DNA of 64,000 nt from Fimbriimonadaceae bacterium (GTDB taxonomy: Bacteria > Armatimonadota > Fimbriimonadia > Fimbriimonadales > Fimbriimonadaceae): positions 1 through 64,000 of the forward strand of contig JAIBBE010000207.1 in assembly GCA_019694835.1 (NCBI GenBank), written 5' to 3'. Below are positions 17,066-25,788 of the stretch, piece after piece. Numbering within the stretch: position 1 is the stretch's first letter; every line of letters starts with the position of its first letter. The notes under the pieces are model-generated. The model was not told the DNA's origin. It made no database searches and saw nothing but the letters and a program-made list of their open reading frames with translations. The position numbers and the translations under genes are program-made.

Positions 17066-18258
17066 ACGGGCTATCCCTTGAACGAGTAGAAATTCTGCTT
17101 TTGGTGGCGGCGGTCGTCGCATTGTTGGCAAGACGCTTCCGGCTGCCCTACACTGTCGGACTCGTGGTCGCAGGGGCAGTTCTTGCTCTCACAGGCGTTT
17201 TGCAGGGATTCACCCTGACGCGGGAACTGGTCTTCCGTGCCCTTTTGCCGCCACTCATCTTCGAGGCCGCATTTTTCATCCGATGGAAGGAACTGCGTGA
17301 GAACCTCAAGCCCGTGCTCGCGCTGGCGACCTTCGGGGTAGCGCTATCGACCCTCATCATTGCGGGCTTCATGGCGTGGCTGGGCGGTTGGTCCTTTGCG
17401 GCTGCCGCGGTATTTGGGGCACTGATCGCGGCGACCGATCCGGTGTCGGTGATTGCCCTCTTCAAAGAGATGAAGGTCGGGGGGCGCTTGCGCCTGCTCG
17501 TAGAAGCCGAGAGCCTCTTAAACGACGGCGCAGCAGCAGTCGCCTTTGCCTTTGCCCTCGCTGTCGTCACTTCCGGCGGCCTTACTGCAGTCGATGGCTT
17601 CGTACTGATCCTGCGAGAGGTCGGTGGTGGCGTTCTGTGTGGTGCCGTGACAGCCGGCGTCATGCTGCTCCTTGCTGGGACTACTGAGGAGCATCTCGTC
17701 GAACTCACTTTCTCCACGCTCACCGCGTTCGGCGCGTTCCTGCTTGCCGAACACTTCCATTGTTCGGGAGTTCTGGCCGTGCTTACCGCTGGGTTGATGC
17801 TCGGCAACTTGGGGCCATACGGCGCGATTTCCGAGGCCGGTCGAGGTGCGGTCGGTGCCTTTTGGGAGTTCGCCGCATTCGTGGCCAATTCAATCATCTT
17901 CCTGCTGATCGGAGTCCGCGAAATGACGCTGGGGCCGAAACTTGTCGACGAGATCCCGGTCATCGTCCTCGCCATCGTTGGCTCGCAGGTCGCGCGCGCG
18001 ATCAGCGTTTACGGCGTATGCGGAACCCTCCATTGGACGAAGAGCAAGGTCACTTGGACCCATCAGCACATTCTCTTTTGGGGAGGGTTGAAAGGTGCCC
18101 TTTCGTTGGCCCTTGTGCTCAGCCTTCCCGACAATTTTCCGCATCGAGATCAGCTTCAGGCCGCCGCGTTCGGTGTGGTGGCCTTTTCGGTGATCATCCA
18201 AGGCCTTACGGTGCCCGCGCTGATGAGAAAGCTCGGCTTGGCCGCGCAAAGGCCATGA
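17062..18258 (+). CDS. CPA1 family Na+/H+ antiporter
   Basis: A 398-residue monovalent cation:proton antiporter of the inner membrane with about 12 helices. Diagnostic motifs: LLPPLIFEAAFFIRW, the ion-binding ATDPVSVIALFKE, VEAESLLNDGAAAVAFA and, late, FWGGLKGALSLALVLSLP. The translation starts at TTG 17062, overlapping the previous stop by 4 nt, so it is coupled to the DUF389 gene. It lacks the long C-terminal cytoplasmic domain of some homologues. Role: sodium or potassium export and pH balance. Confidence 0.9.
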   Translation: MNGLSLERVEILLLVAAVVALLARRFRLPYTVGLVVAGAVLALTGVLQGFTLTRELVFRALLPPLIFEAAFFIRWKELRENLKPVLALATFGVALSTLIIAGFMAWLGGWSFAAAAVFGALIAATDPVSVIALFKEMKVGGRLRLLVEAESLLNDGAAAVAFAFALAVVTSGGLTAVDGFVLILREVGGGVLCGAVTAGVMLLLAGTTEEHLVELTFSTLTAFGAFLLAEHFHCSGVLAVLTAGLMLGNLGPYGAISEAGRGAVGAFWEFAAFVANSIIFLLIGVREMTLGPKLVDEIPVIVLAIVGSQVARAISVYGVCGTLHWTKSKVTWTHQHILFWGGLKGALSLALVLSLPDNFPHRDQLQAAAFGVVAFSVIIQGLTVPALMRKLGLAAQRP

Positions 18259-18289
18259 ACTCCTCGCCCGCAGCCTGCGTCAACCCGAC

Positions 18290-18655
18290 ATGGGAGCGCG
18301 CCGAAAGTGGTTGCGTCGCATGGTCGGGCTTGTTATCGCAGGCACTGCCTTCGTTGCCTACCTTCATTACAGCAACGCCAAACTGGATGGCCAGATCGCG
18401 GCTGAGGAAGCGCGATTGGCGGCGCTTGGGGTTCGAATCAAGCCCGAAAGACCCAAGGGCGGCGGACGCTTCCTCAGGTATTTCACCGTCCTCGACAAAC
18501 TGTATCGAGTTCCCGCGATTCGCTCCAAACCTGGCTCCGAACGGGCCAACCTTAAGCTCCGTGAGCCGCTCTTGCGTGAAGTGCGGCGATTGACCAACGA
18601 CCGAGGAGCACCGCTCGCAGGCACATGGCAAATCTGGGATTCGGGCGAGCGATGA
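18290..18655 (+). CDS. N-terminal part of a probably frameshifted membrane-anchored protein
   Basis: A 121-residue piece with a basic start and one transmembrane helix (MVGLVIAGTAFVAYLHY), then AEEARLAALGVRIKPE and LREPLLREVRRLTNDRG. This opening, followed by helical repeats, is the plan of a family of large bitopic proteins I have seen in Armatimonadota and Planctomycetes. The frame ends while the next gene has already begun in another frame 30 nt earlier, and the two together would make one family-like protein of about 405 residues. No separate function is claimed. Confidence 0.55.
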   Translation: MGARRKWLRRMVGLVIAGTAFVAYLHYSNAKLDGQIAAEEARLAALGVRIKPERPKGGGRFLRYFTVLDKLYRVPAIRSKPGSERANLKLREPLLREVRRLTNDRGAPLAGTWQIWDSGER

Positions 18656-19521
18656 CCGGATTGGTACAAATGGCAGCGGTCAATCGCCTAGAAGGTCATC
18701 GCGATGAGGCGATGGGTTGGCTCAGGGCGGCCTTACAGTTCGCAGAAGACTATCGCAATGACGAAACTCGGCCCGACTATCTTGTTAGCCGCTTGGATGG
18801 CGAGCTGATCGAAGAGGCGGGAGCTTGCCTCAGGGCTTTTGGCGACGATCCGGAATGTATCGCGCTCGTTCGGAAAATTCAGGTTTCGACGCTCGCTGAA
18901 CCAGTGGAACTCGTTTCGAGCGTCTATCGCGATTACGCCACTGCGGATGCTGAGTTAGCTCAGGGGCTGATTTCATGGGACAGTCCTTGTACGCCCGCAG
19001 GTGCTGATGGCAAGCTTGCATTGCGGCTCTACAACATGGGATCGACGCGCAAGAGCGTGCGCTTGCGTCTTCTGACCTGCCTGCGAAGACATGCGGAGTC
19101 GTTGCAGGACGTGAACAAGACCTATGATCAATTGGCTGCCGAACAAGAACGGATTTGGAACGAGTTCACAAAAGGCCCCCCTACCGATGCGGTCGCTTTT
19201 GCGGCCGAGCACCTCTTTCCTCAGTTTTCGATGACCTACACCCACGCCGGGTACTACTGCCACCTGCAAGCCAAGTCCCGTCTGCTCGATGCGGGTCTCT
19301 TCGTGGCCGAGCAAGCGGGCAACGGAATACCGCTGGCTAAACTCCCGAATGAAACTCGCTTTTGCGACCCCTTCTCCGCGCAGTCCCTCGTTTATCGACG
19401 GTTACCGTCTGGGTATCGCATTTACAGTGTAGGTCACAACGGCAAAGATGACGGTGGGGATGAGAGTGAGGAGAGCGACGACATAGAGCTTGGCATTTGT
19501 TATTCGACAGACGATCTGTAG
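18625..19521 (+). CDS. C-terminal part of the same membrane-anchored protein
   Basis: A 298-residue piece without signal peptide or membrane helix of its own. It contains helical-repeat-like sequence (RDEAMGWLRAALQFAEDY, YLVSRLDGELIEEAGACL) and ends with GYRIYSVGHNGKDDGGDE, the C-terminal signature of the family described for 18290-18655. The natural reading is one gene interrupted by a one-base indel near 18625-18655. If it is translated alone, its ATG at 18625 has no ribosome site. Function unknown. Confidence 0.6.
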   Translation: MANLGFGRAMTGLVQMAAVNRLEGHRDEAMGWLRAALQFAEDYRNDETRPDYLVSRLDGELIEEAGACLRAFGDDPECIALVRKIQVSTLAEPVELVSSVYRDYATADAELAQGLISWDSPCTPAGADGKLALRLYNMGSTRKSVRLRLLTCLRRHAESLQDVNKTYDQLAAEQERIWNEFTKGPPTDAVAFAAEHLFPQFSMTYTHAGYYCHLQAKSRLLDAGLFVAEQAGNGIPLAKLPNETRFCDPFSAQSLVYRRLPSGYRIYSVGHNGKDDGGDESEESDDIELGICYSTDDL

Positions 19522-19690
19522 CCACGCGAACCGGGTGGCATGGGTCGACGCTTTTGAAAGGCCCCAAGCTACTGGAAGATTGAGACCCGTGCTCTCTCTT
19601 TCTCGGGAGCTTGGCACGGGACTTGGCCTGACGTTCTTGGTCTTGGGGCGTGTTTGTCGTCCCATGCCACCCCTGCTGCAGGTACCATCC

Positions 19691-20521
19691 ATGCCTATGC
19701 GCTTCGGAGGATCGAAGGTCCAGGGCGATGCGTTTCTGCAGTGCGCGAACTGCAAAAAAGCGCTCTTCAAGCGGGAGTTCGAGCAGCAGCTTGCGGTTTG
19801 CCAGCACTGCGGGCACCATCACCGCCTCACCGCTGACCGGCGCATCGCGATTACGTTCGACGAAGGCTCGTTCGTCCCTCTCGACACGGACCTGAAGTCT
19901 GTCGACCCGTTGCAGTTTCCCGACTACCGCGCGAAACTCGAACAGGCGGTCGAGCGAAGCGGGAAGCCAGACGGCATGACCATCGGCACGGCTGCGCTCG
20001 AGGGCATGACCGTTAGCGTCGCGGTCAGCGACTTTAGCTTCATGGGCGGTTCGATGGGGAGCGTGGCAGGTGAATTGGTCACGCGGGCCTTAGAGCGGGC
20101 AGCCGATCAATCGATCCCTTGCGTCATCTTTTGCGCTTCCGGGGGTGCGCGTATGCAGGAGGGTCTTCTCAGCCTCATGCAGATGGCCAAAACGACCGCT
20201 GCCGTCCAGAAGTGCCGCGAAGCCGGTGTGCCGTTCCTCGCTGTCTTCACCGACCCGACCATGGCCGGTGTCCTTGCGAGCTATGCCAGCGTCGCCGACG
20301 TGATTCTCGCCGAGCCGAAGGCGCTGATCGGATTCGCCGGAGCCCGCGTGAGCAAACAGGCCCAGGTCGTCAAATCGCCCGATGACTTCCAGACCTCGGA
20401 GTTCTGTCTGCGTCATGGGATGATCGACCGCATCGTCCATCGGCGCGAGATGCGGACGACGCTTGCCTCGCTCGTTCACATGCTCGGCGCGCGCGTCGAA
20501 GACCGACCGGCCCTCGCGTAA
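19691..20521 (+). CDS. accD: Acetyl-CoA carboxylase carboxyltransferase subunit beta
   Basis: Transfers the carboxyl group from biotin to acetyl-CoA, giving malonyl-CoA for fatty acid synthesis; works with AccA. The N-terminal zinc ribbon is CANC...CQHC, followed by the crotonase-like core: GTAALEGMTVSVAVSDFSFMG, GGSMGSVAGELVTRA, CASGGARMQEGLLSLMQM and IGFAGARVSKQA. About 276 residues from the chosen ATG at 19691 (weak GCAGGTA upstream; ATG 19664 and ATG 19697 are alternatives). Its stop overlaps the start of xylB (TAATG). accA is not nearby. Confidence 0.93.
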   Translation: MPMRFGGSKVQGDAFLQCANCKKALFKREFEQQLAVCQHCGHHHRLTADRRIAITFDEGSFVPLDTDLKSVDPLQFPDYRAKLEQAVERSGKPDGMTIGTAALEGMTVSVAVSDFSFMGGSMGSVAGELVTRALERAADQSIPCVIFCASGGARMQEGLLSLMQMAKTTAAVQKCREAGVPFLAVFTDPTMAGVLASYASVADVILAEPKALIGFAGARVSKQAQVVKSPDDFQTSEFCLRHGMIDRIVHRREMRTTLASLVHMLGARVEDRPALA

Positions 20522-21930
20522 TGACAAAGCTCCTCGGCATCGATGTCGGCACATCAGGCGCAAAGGCGATTCTCATCGACGAAACGGGACGTATTCTCAA
20601 GACCGCCTCAGCCGAGTATCCGCTCCTCACGCCGAAGCCCGGCTGGACGGAACAAGACCCCGAAGCATGGTGGGCTGGTGTTCAGAAATGCCTGGCCGAA
20701 ATCGGCGAGAAGCCCGATGCGATCGGCCTCACCGGTCAAATGCACGGCGCGACGTTCCTCGATGACCAGGACGAGGTGATCCGCCCGGCCCTGCTCTGGA
20801 ATGACCAGCGCACCGTCGAGGAAGTCGCCCTGATTGACGAGACTCTCGGCCCGGCGAGGGTGCGCGAGGTGACCTTGAACCCGCCGCTCACCGGTTTTCA
20901 GGTTCCCAAGATTCTCTGGCTGAAGCGCCATGAACCCGAAGCCTTCACCCGCCTTCGTTCAGTTCTCTTACCCAAAGACTACATCCGGTTCAAGCTCACC
21001 GGGGCGAAAGCCACCGATGTCGCCGATGCCAGCGGCACCGGCGTGTTCGATGTCAGCCAACGCCGTTGGGCGACCGATCTCATCACCGACCTCGGCCTGG
21101 ACCCCGACCTGTTCCCGCAATCGTTCGAGTCGTGGGAGGTCACGGGACGCACTGCCGACGGCATCCCGGTGGTTGCGGGCGGTGGTGACCAAACGGCGGC
21201 CGCCGTCGGAACCGGGGCCGTCACTCCCGGCATCCTCAGCGTTAGCCTGGGCACGAGTGGAGTCGTGTTTTCGTCCACGGAGTCGGGTCAAGCCGATCCG
21301 AGCGGATCGGCCCACGCATTCTGCCACGCAAACGGCGGCTGGCACGCAATGGGGGTGATGCTGAGCTGTGGCGGGGCCGTGCGGTGGGCGCGCGATCTCC
21401 TCTATCCTGGCCTGGATTACAGTTTGATGAATGAGGAAGCGGCAAGTGCCCCGGTTGGCTGCGAGGGGCTCACGTTCCTCCCCTACTTGACCGGTGAGCG
21501 CTGCCCCTTCGTGGCACCCGAGGCAAAGGGCGCCTTTCTCGGCCTTACTGTTGGCCACCATCGAGCCCACATTGCCCGCGCGACGTTCGAGGGCGCTACG
21601 TTTGGCCTAGCGGGTGTCCTCGACCTCTTGAGAGGCATGGGCGTCACCGGAAGTGAAGTTCGGGTCACTGGCGGCGGCGCGAAGAGCGATTTCTGGGTTC
21701 AGATGCTTGCCGATGTTTTTGGTCGTCCCTGCGTGCGACTCGATACCGACGAAGGCCCCGCGTTCGGTGCGGCGATTCTGGCGGGAGTCGGGATCGGTGT
21801 TTGGCCGGATGTGGTGTTCGGGGCCGCCTCCAGCGTGCGACCCCGCGATACCATCAAACCCAGCGGCCACGACTACTCAGCGGCCCTTTCACGATTCCGG
21901 GCATCCGCCTATCCACCATCGATGTCGTAG
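20521..21930 (+). CDS. xylB: Xylulokinase (FGGY family)
   Basis: Phosphorylates D-xylulose to xylulose 5-phosphate. Of 469 residues, the N-terminal FGGY domain shows GIDVGTSGAKAILIDE, GWTEQDPEAWW, GLTGQMHGATFLD and LLWNDQRT; the C-terminal domain shows VVAGGGDQTAAAVG, VSLGTSGVVFS, YLTGERCPF and VRVTGGGAKSDFWVQMLADV. Gln-Met-His in the first domain is typical of xylulokinases rather than glycerol kinases. The ATG overlaps the accD stop, so it is translated in tandem with accD, an unusual pairing. Its end overlaps the converging lipoprotein gene by 22 nt. Confidence 0.92.
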   Translation: MTKLLGIDVGTSGAKAILIDETGRILKTASAEYPLLTPKPGWTEQDPEAWWAGVQKCLAEIGEKPDAIGLTGQMHGATFLDDQDEVIRPALLWNDQRTVEEVALIDETLGPARVREVTLNPPLTGFQVPKILWLKRHEPEAFTRLRSVLLPKDYIRFKLTGAKATDVADASGTGVFDVSQRRWATDLITDLGLDPDLFPQSFESWEVTGRTADGIPVVAGGGDQTAAAVGTGAVTPGILSVSLGTSGVVFSSTESGQADPSGSAHAFCHANGGWHAMGVMLSCGGAVRWARDLLYPGLDYSLMNEEAASAPVGCEGLTFLPYLTGERCPFVAPEAKGAFLGLTVGHHRAHIARATFEGATFGLAGVLDLLRGMGVTGSEVRVTGGGAKSDFWVQMLADVFGRPCVRLDTDEGPAFGAAILAGVGIGVWPDVVFGAASSVRPRDTIKPSGHDYSAALSRFRASAYPPSMS

Positions 21931-22988
21931 ATGGTCGACGAGGTCGTCGCTTGCCATCCGTCAACCTGCTGGAGATTGCTTCCCGACCAACGGTAGGGAG
22001 TCAGCGTGCGATTCTCGGTCACAACGAACAGAATCTCATCGCCAGCCTGAAATACATTGCGGGCAATCGTCAGGCATGAGCAGTCTTTGATCAGGCCCGT
22101 ATGAAAGACCAGGGATCGGTCGGGACGATAGAGACTCAGTCGATCGCGCCTGGAGTCGCCCATGACGATTGTTCCATCCGAGAACACCGCCAAGGCCTCT
22201 GCCTCACTGACTTCCAAGTCCGCGCCAAGTTCCAAGAACGTCTCTCCCGGATTGACGCGATTATCTTGACCAACGCTGAACGTGACCAAACGACGCCGAC
22301 TGTTCTGCGAAAGGCGGAGCAAAAGGCGTCCGTCAGCAAGCACTGCCGCCGCGCGGTCTGATTGAATGAACCGCAGATTGTCGAGAACATCGTTGTTGAT
22401 CACCGTCGCTGTTGACTCGTTGTTGGGCGTCACGACGCGGAAGCCAACGTCCAGACCCTCGTCAGCAATCGTGACCATTCGGCCATCCCTGAGCCGCACC
22501 ATCTCGTAGAATTGGCCGCTCAAGTTGCCAAAACTGGTCAGTTCGGTCCCATCCTGCCGCGTGAACTGACGCACGATGTCCGAGCCACCATCGAGGAAGA
22601 GCAGATTATCTCCGCGAAGGAGCACGCACTCGTTTGACCGGTCTACATCGTGCGACCACAGGGTCCGCAGTCCGGACGAAGTCACTTCGACCATCGACAC
22701 GAGTCGGCCCGCATGCAGGGCAAGCTTAGCGCCGAGGGCTCCGCCCCCTCCTCCTCCGCCTCCGCCTCCTGTACTCGTTCCCCCCGTCGTGCTGGCCGTT
22801 GTGCCTCCGCTGGTGCCGCCGGTGGTCCCGGCTGATGTGCCTCCGCCTGTTCCTGCCGTTGAGCCACTTGTCGATCCTCCGCCAGAGCCGCCCACGGTTG
22901 TTCCGTTTCCTCCACACCCAATCACGATCACAATCGCGGCGAGCCAAGTCGCCGTGCTCGCAAGTCCTAGTTTCGAATATCGATGCAT
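21909..22988 (-). CDS. Lipoprotein with Gly/Ser/Thr-rich linker and propeller-like domain
   Basis: A 359-residue lipoprotein: signal sequence with lipobox VIGC at residue about 25, then a low-complexity linker of about 60 residues made of Gly, Ser and Thr (the DNA there is a run of near-tandem GGCACCACC-like units ending in ten glycine codons), and a globular part from about residue 90. The latter contains repeated short blades such as LALHAGRLVSM, LLRGDNLLFLDGGSD, VRLRDGRMVTIADEG and AVFSDGTIVMGDSRRD, which suggests a beta-propeller. Surface display at the end of a flexible stalk is likely; binding partner unknown. Confidence 0.75.
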   Translation of the reverse strand: MHRYSKLGLASTATWLAAIVIVIGCGGNGTTVGGSGGGSTSGSTAGTGGGTSAGTTGGTSGGTTASTTGGTSTGGGGGGGGGGALGAKLALHAGRLVSMVEVTSSGLRTLWSHDVDRSNECVLLRGDNLLFLDGGSDIVRQFTRQDGTELTSFGNLSGQFYEMVRLRDGRMVTIADEGLDVGFRVVTPNNESTATVINNDVLDNLRFIQSDRAAAVLADGRLLLRLSQNSRRRLVTFSVGQDNRVNPGETFLELGADLEVSEAEALAVFSDGTIVMGDSRRDRLSLYRPDRSLVFHTGLIKDCSCLTIARNVFQAGDEILFVVTENRTLTPYRWSGSNLQQVDGWQATTSSTIYDIDGG

Positions 22989-23064
22989 TGTTTCCTATCC
23001 CCAATCCAAGGTTCAAGAAAAGACATGTGAAACATGGCCGAGATTGCCCTGGACCCAAATCAAT

Positions 23065-23143
23065 CTGTACCGCTGGCGTCGCGCCGGCATCCGGGAACGC
23101 GATTGACAGGCCAACGGATGCCAACGAGACGCCAGCGGTACAG
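23065..23143. repeat. REP-like palindrome, copy 2
   Basis: Arms at 23065-23092 and 23116-23143 (28 bp, three mismatches; loop 23 nt) with outer sequence CTGTACCGCTGGCGTC. Like the copy at 10479-10543, each arm starts GTAC, has GTC at positions 12-14 and ends TCC after 26 bp. The inner arm of both right sides contains CGAGAC. Confidence 0.7.
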
Positions 23144-23153
23144 GTAGGGCAGG

Positions 23154-23159
23154 TAGCCT
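23154..23159 (+). promoter_or_regulatory. -10 box TAGCCT, leaderless start of 23166 gene
   Basis: TAGCCT is followed by exactly 6 nt and the ATG. No ribosome site is present. Confidence 0.45.
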
Positions 23160-23165
23160 ACGATC

Positions 23166-23663
23166 ATGTTGCCAGTTCTGTTTGCCGCCCTATCTTCAAT
23201 GGCCCCCGAGTTTCCCAAAGACTGGATTGGAGATTGGAGAGGCACGATGGAGTGGAGTCGTCCGGGAGTGAAAACCGAGAAAGTCCCCATGAGGCTTCAG
23301 ATTCAAAGCACTGACCAAAAGGACAACTACACTTATCGCCTGAGCTACGGCGAGGGCGGCAAGGACGAACGTCCGTACTTGCTCAAACTGGTGGACTCCA
23401 AGTCGGGCCACTGGCAGATCGATGAGCGCAATGGCATCGTGCTCGATCATTACTGGATCGATGGCAGCCTTGTTGGGGTGTTTACCGTCGGAGGCAACAC
23501 GATCGTGACCACGGAGCGCCGTGAGGGCAATGCCCTCGTCACCGAGATGATCACCTACGAAGCAACCCCTCTCGCTACCAGTGGCGGCAAGTCCGGTGTT
23601 CCGACGGTCACGACGAATCGGGTCAAGAGTATCCAGCGGGCCCGCTTGGTTCGAGACCGATAA
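23166..23663 (+). CDS. Hypothetical, possibly exported small beta-rich protein
   Basis: A 165-residue protein. It begins with a short hydrophobic segment (MLPVLFAALSSMAPEFP) that may be a weak signal peptide. The remainder, with WIGDWRGTMEWS near the start and repeated charged beta-strand-like pieces (YTYRLSYGEGGKDERPYLLKL, GVFTVGGNTIVTTERREG), looks like a small lipocalin-like barrel. The family is not recognised. It follows the REP-like palindrome and has a leaderless-type start. Confidence 0.65.
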   Translation: MLPVLFAALSSMAPEFPKDWIGDWRGTMEWSRPGVKTEKVPMRLQIQSTDQKDNYTYRLSYGEGGKDERPYLLKLVDSKSGHWQIDERNGIVLDHYWIDGSLVGVFTVGGNTIVTTERREGNALVTEMITYEATPLATSGGKSGVPTVTTNRVKSIQRARLVRDR

Positions 23664-23714
23664 CGGCCGACCTTGCCGCGTCCTAGAGATTTTTCTAGCT
23701 GCGGGATTCGAAAC

Positions 23715-24698
23715 CTAGTTTGCCCTCCTCGGACTCATCGAGACGCCATCCGGGCTCGACTGGACTTCGATGCGGCCGAGGGTCTCGCCGTGATGCAGGT
23801 CAACGATGACCACCGAGTTGTCATTGCGGACAGTAACCAGCGCGAAGTAGCTCTCGGGAAGCGCCCACACTCCCGCTGGCGAGGGGTTTGCCACCGGCAG
23901 TTTGACGCCGTCTGCACCCAGCTTGATGCGACGTACCACTTCCATCGTCGCGACGTCGCAGACGACCAACTCGCCCGACATCGCATGCGGAATCAGAGCC
24001 CATTTGCCATTGGGCGTGAACTGAACTCGATACGGAAAGCCCTTCGATGCGATCTTCTTGATCACCTTTCGAGAAGCCATGTCAATGACCGAAATCGTAT
24101 CCTCGGCCCGGTTCCCCGCCCAGATGGTCTTTCCATCGGGCGAGATGCCCACGCCTTCACACTCTTTGCCGGTGCTGATGGTCTCGAGCCGTTCGCCCGT
24201 TTTGAAGTCGAACACGGTGACACTGCCGCCGCCCATGTTGGAGCTGACCAAACGGTTAACACCAAGATTGAGCGACAGCATGTGCGATCCGGCTTGTCCG
24301 GTCGCATACTCCCGCTCCACTTTGCCGGAATCGACGTTGACGAGAAGAAGGCGCTGATTCCGCTCGTCGGTACAAACGACCGTTGTATCATCGACCCATT
24401 GCACGCCATGCGGCATCGCATCCTTGTCGAGGGCGATCTTCTTGACTTCCTTCTTGGTTTGGAGATCGAGCAGACTCAACGACGAGCCGGGGCCGACGCC
24501 TTGCTTGAAGTAGTTCGTCACCACCGCGCGCTTGCCATTGGGTGAGACCGCCGACTCATGCGGCCCCTGTCCAACCGGAACGTGCACGGCTTTGTAAGTG
24601 ACGAGATCTACGATGGAAGCCGAATCCGATTGCTGATTGACAATCACGGCAATGCCGCTAGGTTTGACAGCGCTGACGAGAAGAAGTGCAGCGATCAT
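23715..24698 (-). CDS. YVTN-type beta-propeller protein
   Basis: A 327-residue protein with a weak hydrophobic N-terminus (MIAALLLVSAVKPSG), then seven-bladed-propeller repeats of the YncE/YVTN kind: ESAVSPNGKRAVVTNY, VGISPDGKTIWAGNRAEDTISVID, RVQFTPNGKWALIPH and SYFALVTVRNDNSVVIVD. Such proteins bind other proteins or metals at the cell surface or in the periplasm. A TAGGAC box ends 5 nt before the ATG; no ribosome site. No neighbour indicates a partner. Confidence 0.85.
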   Translation of the reverse strand: MIAALLLVSAVKPSGIAVIVNQQSDSASIVDLVTYKAVHVPVGQGPHESAVSPNGKRAVVTNYFKQGVGPGSSLSLLDLQTKKEVKKIALDKDAMPHGVQWVDDTTVVCTDERNQRLLLVNVDSGKVEREYATGQAGSHMLSLNLGVNRLVSSNMGGGSVTVFDFKTGERLETISTGKECEGVGISPDGKTIWAGNRAEDTISVIDMASRKVIKKIASKGFPYRVQFTPNGKWALIPHAMSGELVVCDVATMEVVRRIKLGADGVKLPVANPSPAGVWALPESYFALVTVRNDNSVVIVDLHHGETLGRIEVQSSPDGVSMSPRRAN

Positions 24699-24738
24699 GG
24701 GGAGTCCTACCTTGTGGTGGCATAGGCGGGTTCCCGGT

Positions 24739-24762
24739 CCCCCTGACGCTCGCGCCAGGGGG
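24739..24762. other. Hairpin between YVTN and PEP-CTERM genes
   Basis: CCCCCTG (24739-24745) pairs with CAGGGGG (24756-24762). No T-tract on the side needed for the minus-strand genes, so it may act as an mRNA end protector rather than a terminator. Confidence 0.4.
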
Positions 24763-24775
24763 CTAAAAAGAATCG

Positions 24776-25621
24776 TCAGACTTTGCGTGCTGCCCGTCGT
24801 CGCCGAGCAACGACAGCAAGCGGGATGGCAAGACCGAGCAGGCTCGCAGGCTCAGGAACAGGAGCACCGAGGGAGACGTACACGTCGGCCGGGCAGCAAT
24901 CGCCGGGCGGGATGACACAGTCCCACTGGAAACCCATCACGAGGTCGCCGAACGTCGCGTTGATCGAGTTGTTGAGGTTCTCGGTGAGGCCATTGGTGAA
25001 CAGGCTTTCGTATTGATTGCCGTGCTGGAAGGCCACCGCTCCGGTCGCGAGAACCTCAGCATAGAAGGAAGGATTCACGGAATCTGACTGCCGAACAAGG
25101 AATCCATTGCCAAACACGGCTAGAGTGTCGTTGCTAATGCTCGGCACGAAGGCGTTCGGGATATCGAGGTCGAGGTAATAGAACGCCGACACCTGAATGG
25201 GGGCATTGGTCAGGTTCGTGACGCACAGGTTGGCGTGAAGCAGCGGAGCCGTCGGTGTGATTGAGGTCAGGTCATAGGTCACATCGAAGCGTAGGGTCGG
25301 AGTGCCGGTGTTGCTGTTTCCTGGGCCTTTGAAGAGAGTCGCCTGCCATGGGTTACCGGGCACGAACGTCGCCGACGGGCTGGCCACGTTGTACTCGCGG
25401 GTGTCGCCCTGCTGACGGTAACTCCACGTCTGACGGAAGCTGTGATCGCCTCCCGTGACCGGGGTGTAGTTGGACAGACCACTCATCGTCGTGTTGGAGG
25501 CAGACGTATAGCTCCCGCTTTGTATGGTGAACGAACCAGCCGTCGTGTTCAGCGTCGTCGTGGGTTGCGAAAAGGCCGCAGCCGAAGCGCACAAACACAG
25601 CAAAATGAAAGTTCTTCTCAA
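24776..25621 (-). CDS. PEP-CTERM sorting domain protein
   Basis: A secreted protein of about 281 residues. Signal peptide FILLCLCASAAAFSQ at the start. The C-terminus has VPEPASLLGLAIPLAVVARRRR: the Pro-Glu-Pro signal, a transmembrane segment and a basic tail, recognised by exosortase. The middle is beta-rich. I put the start at TTG 25621, because AAGGAG sits 7 nt before it; the ATG at 25627 would be only one nt from that site. Likely a surface or matrix protein; no exosortase gene is in this window. Confidence 0.85.
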   Translation of the reverse strand: MRRTFILLCLCASAAAFSQPTTTLNTTAGSFTIQSGSYTSASNTTMSGLSNYTPVTGGDHSFRQTWSYRQQGDTREYNVASPSATFVPGNPWQATLFKGPGNSNTGTPTLRFDVTYDLTSITPTAPLLHANLCVTNLTNAPIQVSAFYYLDLDIPNAFVPSISNDTLAVFGNGFLVRQSDSVNPSFYAEVLATGAVAFQHGNQYESLFTNGLTENLNNSINATFGDLVMGFQWDCVIPPGDCCPADVYVSLGAPVPEPASLLGLAIPLAVVARRRRAARKV

Positions 25622-25776
25622 AACCATTCTCCTTCCCAAAGGTTGATCGCTCCGTAAAGCCACAGTTGGCTCCCGGCGTTCTTAACACTATAACATCGTT
25701 TTCTAGGAAAGCCAAGGAAAGAAAGGCTCTGAGCGCAATTTGAGTCCCTTATTGGGGCAGCCGGATGAACCTGCGA

Positions 25777-25782
25777 TAGAAT
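25777..25782 (+). promoter_or_regulatory. -10 box TAGAAT, leaderless start of DUF1800 gene
   Basis: TAGAAT, 6 nt, then ATG at 25789. No ribosome site. Confidence 0.55.
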
Positions 25783-25788
25783 GAACCC

